Assembly: GCA_965372385.1 (NCBI GenBank)
Contig: CBDVCD010000228.1
Span: 1 to 5,943, forward strand
Source: JASJBU01 sp965372385
GTDB lineage: Bacteria > Pseudomonadota > Gammaproteobacteria > Chromatiales > Chromatiaceae
DNA: 5,943 bases
Direction of reading: 5' to 3'
Shown: in pieces, positions 1-5,023 of the stretch
Position numbering within the stretch: position 1 is the stretch's first letter
How the letters are laid out: each line of letters starts with the position of its first letter
The notes under the pieces: model-generated
What the model saw: only the letters and a program-made list of their open reading frames with translations
What the model was told of the DNA's origin: nothing
The model's database searches: none
Made by a program: the position numbers and the translations under genes

Positions 1-341
1 GTGCAGGTGGCAAGCTCTGTTGAAAAAGCAGACCCAATAAAAAGGGGATTAAGACGTCCCTTGCTTGTTTCATTTCCTCAAGACCTGGGGTTGAAAAAGC
101 AGACCCAATAAAAAGGGGATTAAGACCGTAGCTCAGTGGATTGACCGGCGCTTCTGGCTTAAGTTGAAAAAGCAGACCCAATAAAAAGGGGATTAAGACG
201 CAATTCACGTCGGATAGCGGTCATGGCCGCTGTGTTGAAAAAGCAGACCCAATAAAAAGGGGATTAAGACTAGGAGGCCATATCGAGGTGATACCATGTT
301 TCTCGTTGAAAAAGCAGACCCAATAAAAAGGGGGTGAGTCC
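1..341 (+). CRISPR. CRISPR array, trailer end (5 repeats, 4 full spacers)
   Basis: Four identical 37-nt direct repeats lie at 19-55, 90-126, 163-199 and 234-270, and a fifth decayed copy at 305-341. The repeat begins GTTGAAAAAGCAGACC and ends GGGGATTAAGAC. Spacers are 56-89 (34 nt), 127-162 (36), 200-233 (34) and 271-304 (34), all unique. Positions 1-18 are the end of a further spacer, so the array continues leftwards out of the window. The fifth repeat matches perfectly for 29 nt and then diverges over the last 8 nt. A decayed last repeat usually marks the leader-distal end, so the leader should lie to the left and transcription should run left to right. The terminal ATTAAGAC would be the 8-nt 5' handle of the crRNAs. 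The repeat has only a weak CCC/GGG stem. Its length and handle would fit type I-B/I-D or type III systems, but no cas gene is visible, so the subtype is not assigned. Confidence 0.98.
305..341 (+). repeat. Degenerate terminal CRISPR repeat
   Basis: The first 29 nt (305-333) are identical to the consensus repeat. Of the last 8 nt (334-341) only three match ATTAAGAC. The lost part is exactly the segment that would form a 5' handle for a following crRNA, which is not needed after the last spacer. This copy defines the end of the array and its likely orientation. Confidence 0.9.
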
Positions 342-345
342 TGAC

Positions 346-366
346 CCTTTGTCCAGTGGACAAAGG
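346..366. repeat. Short perfect hairpin just after the CRISPR array
   Basis: CCTTTGTCC (346-354) and GGACAAAGG (358-366) are perfect inverted arms of 9 bp around a 3-nt AGT loop, 5 nt after the last repeat. It could stop or protect the array transcript. There is no T-run after it, so it is not a classical intrinsic terminator. Confidence 0.6.
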
Positions 367-437
367 AAGCAGGGCGAACGACTCGCCAGGCCGTTCTCGG
401 GCTTCCTGCCCTTCACGGCATTTGTACTTCCATTACT

Positions 438-505
438 GGTTCCCACGGTCCTCCGTGGTAACCCATACCTCCGGTAGGCATTCCCACGGAGGACCGTGGG
501 AACGA
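438..505. repeat. REP-like long inverted repeat
   Basis: Arms 439-458 and 484-503 are perfect 20-bp inverted repeats. The similarity continues inwards with a few mismatches to a small inner stem TACC/GGTA, so about 65 nt can fold into one long imperfect hairpin. Each arm is also a palindrome by itself: CCACGG-TCCT-CCGTGG on the left and CCACGG-AGGA-CCGTGG on the right. The outer sequence GTTCCCACG...CGTGGGAAC resembles a dispersed REP/BIME-type repeat that I recall from many proteobacterial genomes; this is from memory and was not searched. It ends 16 nt before the ATG of the broken lipoprotein gene, so it occupies that gene's promoter or 5' leader. Confidence 0.8.
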
Positions 506-519
506 TTGGAAACATCATC

Positions 520-973
520 ATGCCATTAAAAACCAGCCTTGTGATTTTCTTATCGCTCATCCTCCCCCTGTGTCAGCACCACCACGATTGAAAACAGACA
601 ACACAAATCGTATCGGCTTGGCAGCACCATTACCGCCAACGTGGGAAGCGCCTTTCTCACCTATCAAAACGGCACGGTCAAGCACGTCAAGCATTGGGTC
701 GGTGTACTGAAATCGCCGGATGGATGGCAGACGACAGAATCCGCCTCGCCAGATTTCGTGCGCAAGGAGCTGATCTACTCCGGCAAGAGCGGTTCCACGG
801 TGGAGATCAACTATCGGGAATTTCGTGGCGCTCTGCATTTGGCGGCGCCATCGTTCTATCAGTCGATCAAATATGATCTCAATGAATCATCAAAGGTCAA
901 TTTCCAGAATTTCCGCTTCGAAATCCTGGACGCCACGAATTCGATGATCACGATAAAAATCCTATCAGATTAA
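520..973 (+). pseudogene. Putative lipoprotein/exported protein, +1 frameshifted
   Basis: The ATG at 520 opens MPLKTSLVIFLSLILPLC, a typical short signal peptide ending in Cys, but this frame stops at 589-591. From about 569 the next frame is open without a stop to the TAA at 971-973 and reads STTTIENRQHKSYRLG, then GSAFLTYQNG and a C-terminal part with ELIYSGKSG, INYREFRG, PSFYQS and LDATNSM. Removing one base in the C5 run (564-568), or at about 574, joins the two parts into a protein of about 150 aa. The C-terminal part resembles small uncharacterised bacterial lipoproteins with a YREF motif; that is from memory. The residue before the Cys is Leu or Pro, which is unusual for a lipobox, so lipidation is uncertain. 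A GTG at 641 could start a 110-aa version without export signal, but it has no clear ribosome site. The sequence cannot tell whether this is a true mutation, slippage at the C-run or a sequencing error. No specific function is recognised. Confidence 0.7.
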
Positions 974-985
974 GCAAAAACACCG

Positions 986-1075
986 CGCACCTACGTGAAT
1001 TCCACGGGCATTGCCCCTGACGAAACAGGTTTCATGCGCGTAGGCGCGCGTGCATTTATCAACTATCCGCGGTGA
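986..1075 (+). pseudogene. Coding-like fragment without start (possible gene 3' end)
   Basis: After the TAA at 971-973 the same frame stays open to the TGA at 1073-1075. It reads protein-like sequence including TYVNSTGIAPDETGFMRVGA and ARAFINYPR. There is no start codon with a ribosome site in front of it. It may be the 3' end of a lost gene or chance coding. Its last bases overlap the end of the opposite-strand FG-GAP fragment. I do not recognise a family. Confidence 0.25.
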
Positions 1076-1290
1076 TCCTGATCACATTCGCGGGTAAACG
1101 CGTAGGCGGAACCCGATTGAATGACTGTACCGTCGGAATCGAGATAGTAGCCCGAGGTCCCAATTACAGCGGTATCCCCATCCACATCGAGCGACCTGCC
1201 AAACGAGTCATTATCCGTACCAAAGTTGGCTGGGTGATAGTAAGGATCGGATGCTCGGTAACGTTGAAGGGGAGGGAACCCCCCGACTCC
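1063..1290 (-). pseudogene. FG-GAP repeat protein fragment
   Basis: On the minus strand this segment encodes roughly one FG-GAP (integrin alpha-type beta-propeller) repeat: DSFGRSLDVDGDTAVIGTSG, then a short acidic loop, then SGSAYAFTR, which matches the family pattern FG.S.a.dGdtaviGa......GsAyvFtr. It lacks a signal peptide, other repeats and a credible start. The open frame extends upstream (to 1329) only by reading through the CRISPR-like repeat at 1292, and it ends at a TAG at 1063-1065 soon after the repeat core. Complete FG-GAP proteins carry several such repeats and are secreted or surface-exposed, so this is a remnant of a larger gene, cut at both ends. Confidence 0.6.
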
Positions 1291-1291
1291 A

Positions 1292-1321
1292 GTTGAAAAA
1301 AACAGACCCCATGGAAAGGGC
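1292..1321 (+). repeat. Isolated, decayed CRISPR-type repeat
   Basis: Aligned with the array consensus, this stretch matches 24 of the first 29 repeat positions with one inserted A: GTTGAAAAA is identical, CAGACCC is identical, and the A- and G-rich part is only slightly changed. The last 8 nt of the repeat are not recognisable, as in the terminal repeat of the array. It has the same orientation as the array and lies about 950 bp beyond it. No second repeat follows at spacer distance. It is probably a relic of a formerly longer or second array. Confidence 0.7.
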
Positions 1322-1413
1322 GTCCACACCTTTCAGGTGGTGCTGCCGAATCCCACTGGTATGGATGATATTTATTTCTTACTTTAACTAAATACCATTA
1401 CCTATTGTTTATT

Positions 1414-2667
1414 CTATATATCCTTTATGCGCTTCTTCTTGCCAGAGAGGTGCCGCTCGCGCATATCCGACTCGATGTAACGATCTGTCGTGGCCATGCT
1501 GGCGTGTCCGGCATCGTCACGCACATGTTCCCGGGGGCGGAATTTGACGTCCTCGGAGATCCCGGTATGCCGCAGCCAGTGAACGGTGGCGGCCTTGAGT
1601 TCGCCCGCATCCTCCTCGAGACCTTCCTGGCACATCCTTTCATAGGAGGCATCGAAACAGGCCTGGACGATGTTCCGGATATTCCTCGAGCTGGTCATCG
1701 GTCCCTTGCCACGTTTTTTCGAGATCAACGGGATCTGTTCGCCAGGGGTTGGAAGGAGGGGTAGTGCAAGGGATTTTCGGTAGCGTTTAAGTGCAACCAA
1801 CATCGCATCACATACGGTTATCGTTCTGTTTTTATTGCCTTTTCCTGTCACATGTAACCACCAGTGTCCATCATGATCTCTGCGGAAGTCACCCATCACC
1901 GGCCGGGAGCGTTCATCGGCCACCAGGTCCGAGATACGCAGATACATGGCAAACAGACAATTCATGATAAACAGCGTCCGTTCATGTTTTTCGGGATTTT
2001 CATCCGCCATCATCTCTGCAGTTTCTACTACATAATCCCACTGTAAGTTACTGATTCTTCTAACAGCTGGACGCAGATGATCCTTGCGGACAAACTTGCT
2101 TTTCTGGCGAATCAGGGCGACGGGATTGGCCTCGATGAGGTCTTCCTGCACCAGGTATTTGTAAAAGGAAGATAGCGCGGTAAAGGTGGCCTTGATGGTG
2201 GCCTGAGAGGGAAAAAAGTGTCGCGCATTGGGTTTTGCGCCACCTTTGTATTCAGCTTTGGAAACAGACGCCACAAATGGCCGCCAGTCATCACTGGGAA
2301 TCCTCAGGCCATCCTTGTCCTTGAAGCGTGCCACGTTTTTGGTGCCGATCCAGGCCAGCGGCGGATCGATGCAGAAACGTATAAATTCCTCGATGTGTTC
2401 GCGTCTGAGGCTAATAGCCGCGGACCGCTCAACGCGCCACGACCATTGCAGCAGACGTTCGATCTCTCGGCGATAACTGTTGAAGGTCGCCGTGCTGCCA
2501 TTGTAGCTGTAGAGAAACTTCAGTGCGTACTCAAGATCGCGATCGCTGCCGGGTACCTCCATAGCCCCAATGAACGCCTTGGTGGAAAACTCCCGCTGTT
2601 TAAATGGATTGCCGATATAGGCCAGGTTGTCGACGATAGGGGCTGGCGGCTCACGTGTTGGGTTCAT
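1414..2667 (-). CDS. Tyrosine-type site-specific recombinase/integrase
   Basis: This 417-aa protein should catalyse strand exchange between two DNA sites through a covalent 3'-phosphotyrosine intermediate in the cytoplasm, as phage and island integrases do. The N-terminal part (about 40-190) looks like a SAM-like core-binding domain, with SYRREIERLLQWSWR and a TFTALSSFYKYLVQEDLI helix region. The catalytic domain (about 205-405) has all expected residues: Arg244 in LRISDL, Lys276 in TGKGNKNRTI, His363 and Arg366 in HWLRHTGI, His388 in AGHAS and the nucleophile Tyr397 in TTDRYI. Spacing is normal, so the enzyme looks intact. The first in-frame start is the ATG at 2665-2667; an in-frame TAG lies 13 codons further upstream and there is no strong Shine-Dalgarno next to the ATG. 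The basic tail (GKKKRIKDI) may bind DNA. It is not one of the well-known XerC/XerD proteins, which are about 300 aa. Neighbouring gene fragments and the CRISPR array suggest an island setting, but no attachment site is evident. Confidence 0.95.
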   Translation of the reverse strand: MNPTREPPAPIVDNLAYIGNPFKQREFSTKAFIGAMEVPGSDRDLEYALKFLYSYNGSTATFNSYRREIERLLQWSWRVERSAAISLRREHIEEFIRFCIDPPLAWIGTKNVARFKDKDGLRIPSDDWRPFVASVSKAEYKGGAKPNARHFFPSQATIKATFTALSSFYKYLVQEDLIEANPVALIRQKSKFVRKDHLRPAVRRISNLQWDYVVETAEMMADENPEKHERTLFIMNCLFAMYLRISDLVADERSRPVMGDFRRDHDGHWWLHVTGKGNKNRTITVCDAMLVALKRYRKSLALPLLPTPGEQIPLISKKRGKGPMTSSRNIRNIVQACFDASYERMCQEGLEEDAGELKAATVHWLRHTGISEDVKFRPREHVRDDAGHASMATTDRYIESDMRERHLSGKKKRIKDI

Positions 2668-2718
2668 GGGATCCGATGGTTTGTCGTGGAGAATGGCTAA
2701 ATCCTAGCCTAATATCCG

Positions 2719-2724
2719 CCTCCT
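2719..2724 (-). promoter_or_regulatory. Orphan Shine-Dalgarno AGGAGG upstream of the recombinase
   Basis: On the minus strand a perfect AGGAGG lies about 50 nt before the recombinase ATG, followed after 5 nt by ATT instead of a normal start codon. The short ATT-led frame ends inside the beginning of the recombinase gene and is not in its frame. It may be a relic of an earlier start or of a leader peptide, or it may be chance. Confidence 0.3.
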
Positions 2725-2731
2725 ATCAATA

Positions 2732-2755
2732 TTCCGATATTAACAAATATCGGAA
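2732..2755. promoter_or_regulatory. Perfect inverted repeat upstream of the recombinase (operator-like)
   Basis: TTCCGATATT and AATATCGGAA form 10-bp perfect arms around AACA, 65-88 nt before the recombinase start. Size, AT-rich centre and position fit an operator for a dimeric repressor or a recombinase-binding site. A hairpin in the transcript is also possible. There is no regulator gene in the window to pair it with. Confidence 0.5.
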
Positions 2756-2808
2756 ATAACATATGTACGCGCAAACAGCTTGTCATGGGTGTTTCACCTA
2801 CCCTCAAT

Positions 2809-2820
2809 GTAAGTACTTAC
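2809..2820. promoter_or_regulatory. 12-bp palindrome, TetR-operator-like
   Basis: GTAAGTACTTAC is a perfect palindrome, with two further matching A/T pairs outside one mismatch on each side. Palindromes of this TAAGTACTTA kind are often operators of TetR-family repressors. It lies 15 nt before a good AGGAG and 24 nt before an ATG on the plus strand, as an operator in a promoter would. Confidence 0.4.
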
Positions 2821-2834
2821 TTTGAATCTTGTTT

Positions 2835-2862
2835 AGGAGATGCAATGACCAGGATGGATTGA
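2835..2862 (+). pseudogene. Truncated gene start (ribosome site, ATG, 5 codons)
   Basis: AGGAG at 2835-2839 lies 5 nt before an ATG at 2845, an ideal start signal, but the frame reads only MTRMD before TGA at 2860. With the palindrome at 2809 this looks like the promoter and first codons of a gene whose body has been lost. The next gene to the right, on the opposite strand, ends only 35 bp further on. It could also be chance. Confidence 0.35.
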
Positions 2863-2897
2863 GCGACTTTTTTCTGGCCATATGGATGAGCACAACT

Positions 2898-4841
2898 CTA
2901 GCCCTGCTTCGGTATCACCACCTGTGGGCAGACAGCCGCTATCTCTCGATAGACCCGCCAGGGCTGCTCTTCATAACGCCGGGAGAAGTGGAAAGGTATC
3001 AGGTGCTTTACCTCCGCCTCATTGCCTATTTCACCACAGGCCAGCGTCGTCAGATGACCGGTGCGCCGGGCCTGTTCCGACTCCTGTTGCAGGAATGTGG
3101 CCTCGCAAAACAGGGTGTGCGCCCGCTTCGCCAACGTCTGAAGTTTCCGACGGTTCTCGGTTGTATCCGCAAAGTCCGTGGCATAGACCAGGTTGCTGCC
3201 CAGGGTTACCAGGATCAGCTCGTCGGCCAGCTGGGCCACGCTCCTGTTGCCACCATTCGGCAGCGAGATGCTGGCTTTATCGTCGCCGGCATAGAGACGT
3301 TTCTTCAGTTCATTCAGCCAGGGACCGGGTTCCAGTTGCAACTCAAGCAACCGCTCCTTGCGTATATTGAACTCGGTAGCGGGCTCATAGGCAAAGGCCA
3401 ATACCGGTGTGCCATGATCCAGGGTAACGGCGCGGACACGGAAAGCGGACTCCTCCAGCAGCACACCCTCCTGGAGTATCTCTTCACCCCGGAACTCATG
3501 GCCCTCTTGACCAGCCTGCAGACGGTATCTTTTCAGGCGACTGCCGTGCAGCTCCGCCACCTCGAACAACGGCCCTCGCCTGCCGATCCGGTCCCAGTGA
3601 ATCCCCCCGATGAGACCCTCGATGTTGGCCGCCAGACCCGGTGGCCCATAGAGACGGCAGACACTGCTCTCGCCGATACGGGAACGCAACAGCCAGAGAA
3701 AGCCACTGATGTGGTCGACATGGGTATGGGTGATGAAGACATCGCTGACCTGATGGGCAATACGTGCCGGTAGACGTAAGCCTTCACCGAGGTCGAACAG
3801 CAGGCTGCGCCGCTGGTGGCGCAGACGTAGATGCAGCAGCGGATCGCCAAAGACACCGTTGATCAGCACAGCCATGGCGGTTCCTACATGTACCAGGGGT
3901 CGCACACCACCGTTGCCGCTCATCGCCGCGTCCGGCAACAGATCCGGCGGCGGTATATAGCGAACCAGCTTGTCGGCAAAGGGTTTACTGGTGGTCAACA
4001 GGCCATCGGGGCCACGACAGGCATCGCGCACCAGTAACCCGTCGGCTTGCCTGGATGTGGGAGGACAACGAATGCTGAGTGTTTCCTTATCGGCACAGGT
4101 CACCTCACCCATCGCCAGCGTACGGTCCCTATCAAGGAAAGCCACCTGCTTGCCCAGCCAGGCTTCCGGCGCATTTCTGGGCGGGGTTCCAACCGTTTGT
4201 AGCCGCTGCAAGGGAAGCACGCGTTCCTCCGCCCCATCGAGGTAGAGATCCCACAGATGTGTTCGCTGCCGGGCACGCTTCATCTTGCCGGGACGGCGGG
4301 CCTTTTCCGCTGCCTTGATATAGGCCAGCTCGATCCCCAGGGTCTCCAGCTCAGGCAGCAAGGGAAGCGGCTGATCTTGACGCATCAATACCAGCACCAG
4401 ATCGATATTCGCTGCCTGAACCAGTGAGCTGAGCAGTTCGGCACCGGCAACCCCCCTGTTCACGCCAGGTGCATCCAGTATCAGGGTGCCCACGGAAACC
4501 CTGTCAGCCAACACCCTGACCGCACAGACCAGCGGCAGGCGGAATCTGGCGGCATCCAGGGAGCAGAGCGCCTCCAGCCCCTTCAGGGACCACCCCACTT
4601 TTTGCCAATGCCCCAGACAAACGGCGCCGGGTGCGCCAAAGACCGGTGAGCCCGGGTCCGCACTGAGACACCAGACCGACCGATCCAAACCCGATAACTG
4701 CGCGGCCAGACCCGCGGCCAGGGTGGTCTTGCCGATACCCGGAGGGCCAAACAGCAATACCCGTCGATCCCGGCTCAACAGATGAGCGGTGATGAAGGCA
4801 GGTTCACACGCGAAATATTCTGCGGAAACTGACGGGTTCAT
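2898..4841 (-). CDS. Clp1/Grc3-like polynucleotide kinase fused to RNase Z-type MBL nuclease
   Basis: A 647-aa cytoplasmic protein with two enzyme modules. Residues about 20-200 are a P-loop kinase of the Clp1/Grc3/NOL9 type: Walker A GPPGIGKTT (32-40), SADPGSPVFGAPGAVCL (60-76), like the DxDxGQ...PG segment of Clp1, and LILDAPGVNRG (120-130), like its TPGWxxG segment. The family phosphorylates 5'-OH ends of RNA with ATP. Residues about 225-300 are a small beta-rich region, possibly like the Clp1 C-terminal domain. Residues about 312-647 are an RNase Z-like metallo-beta-lactamase: THTHVDH (His372, His374, Asp376, His377), LDHG (His476), YATD (Asp556), TGHLT (His596) and FHFSRRY (His618). The segment LELQLEPGPWLNELKK resembles the PPGP...LK block of RNase Z. 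RNase Z cuts pre-tRNA 3' of the discriminator base. All catalytic motifs of the nuclease half are present, so both halves look active; joint action on RNA ends (tRNA maturation or RNA repair) is inferred. The ATG is supported by GGAGG 4 nt upstream. The gene stands alone. Confidence 0.85.
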   Translation of the reverse strand: MNPSVSAEYFACEPAFITAHLLSRDRRVLLFGPPGIGKTTLAAGLAAQLSGLDRSVWCLSADPGSPVFGAPGAVCLGHWQKVGWSLKGLEALCSLDAARFRLPLVCAVRVLADRVSVGTLILDAPGVNRGVAGAELLSSLVQAANIDLVLVLMRQDQPLPLLPELETLGIELAYIKAAEKARRPGKMKRARQRTHLWDLYLDGAEERVLPLQRLQTVGTPPRNAPEAWLGKQVAFLDRDRTLAMGEVTCADKETLSIRCPPTSRQADGLLVRDACRGPDGLLTTSKPFADKLVRYIPPPDLLPDAAMSGNGGVRPLVHVGTAMAVLINGVFGDPLLHLRLRHQRRSLLFDLGEGLRLPARIAHQVSDVFITHTHVDHISGFLWLLRSRIGESSVCRLYGPPGLAANIEGLIGGIHWDRIGRRGPLFEVAELHGSRLKRYRLQAGQEGHEFRGEEILQEGVLLEESAFRVRAVTLDHGTPVLAFAYEPATEFNIRKERLLELQLEPGPWLNELKKRLYAGDDKASISLPNGGNRSVAQLADELILVTLGSNLVYATDFADTTENRRKLQTLAKRAHTLFCEATFLQQESEQARRTGHLTTLACGEIGNEAEVKHLIPFHFSRRYEEQPWRVYREIAAVCPQVVIPKQG

Positions 4842-4844
4842 ATG

Positions 4845-4852
4845 CCCTCCCC
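4845..4852 (-). promoter_or_regulatory. Ribosome binding site of the kinase-RNase Z fusion
   Basis: On the minus strand GGGGAGGG lies directly before CAT-ATG, leaving 4 nt between GGAGG and the start codon at 4841. It is the strongest ribosome site of the intact genes here and decides the start. The N-terminus therefore begins only about 30 residues before the P-loop, without the N-terminal domain of eukaryotic Clp1. Confidence 0.75.
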
Positions 4853-5023
4853 TGTACTGAGCATAGTGGAAGCGGGAGCAGCGTATTTCCGGGTCATCGC
4901 CTGCTGGTCATTGTCAGACCGCTGTGGGGTTTCTACTCCTTGGCGCTGGTGAGCTTCTGGTGGCTATGGGCGGGTGTAATGGGCATCTCCACCAGCCTGG
5001 GCTTCGAAAACCCAAAGATCGCC
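4853..5023. other. Intergenic region between the secreted protein and the fusion gene
   Basis: About 180 bp separate the two minus-strand genes, so a promoter for the fusion gene should lie here, but I cannot pick -35/-10 boxes with confidence. On the plus strand one frame is open and hydrophobic (GHRLLVIVRPLWGF, then SLALVSFWWLWAGVMG), like a membrane segment, but it has no start and runs on antisense to the next gene. It may be a gene remnant or chance. Just after the TAG of the upstream gene, a 6-bp stem (GGGTTT-TCG-AAGCCC on the minus strand) has no T-run. Confidence 0.3.

Larger units (their letters stand above)
974..1413. other. 440-bp stretch without an intact gene
   Basis: This interval holds the coding-like fragment, the FG-GAP remnant and the single CRISPR-type repeat listed separately. 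From about 1322 to 1413 it becomes AT-rich, and I see only a 5-bp hairpin (CACCT-TTC-AGGTG, 1327-1339) and no gene. No strong intrinsic terminator for the converging recombinase gene is visible. Confidence 0.6.

Noticed and set aside
127..162. A tRNA gene in the window
   Set aside because: Only the D-arm and part of an anticodon arm are present, exactly bounded by CRISPR repeats. There is no T-arm or acceptor stem, so it is a spacer and not a gene.
346..366. Intrinsic terminator for the CRISPR transcript
   Set aside because: The stem is good but no T-run follows, so it is listed only as a hairpin.
270..560. Minus-strand open frame of 96 codons
   Set aside because: It runs through the REP element, the array end and a CRISPR repeat and spacer. 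The translation has no family resemblance, so it is chance.
557..838. Minus-strand open frame opposite the broken lipoprotein gene
   Set aside because: The plus-strand frames give a signal peptide and a coherent protein. The antisense frame has low-complexity, unconserved-looking sequence.
2218..2700. Plus-strand open frame of 160 codons
   Set aside because: It is fully antisense to the recombinase, whose minus-strand translation has all family motifs.
2829..3773. Plus-strand open frame of 314 codons
   Set aside because: It is long but antisense to the RNase Z half of the fusion gene, which has the unmistakable HxHxDH and HFSxRY motifs. It would start at TTG without a fitting ribosome site.
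2898..4841. The kinase-RNase Z fusion as a CRISPR-associated protein
   Set aside because: No cas gene adjoins it, it is 2.5 kb from the array behind a recombinase, and its domains are not known Cas domains. Proximity alone is not enough.
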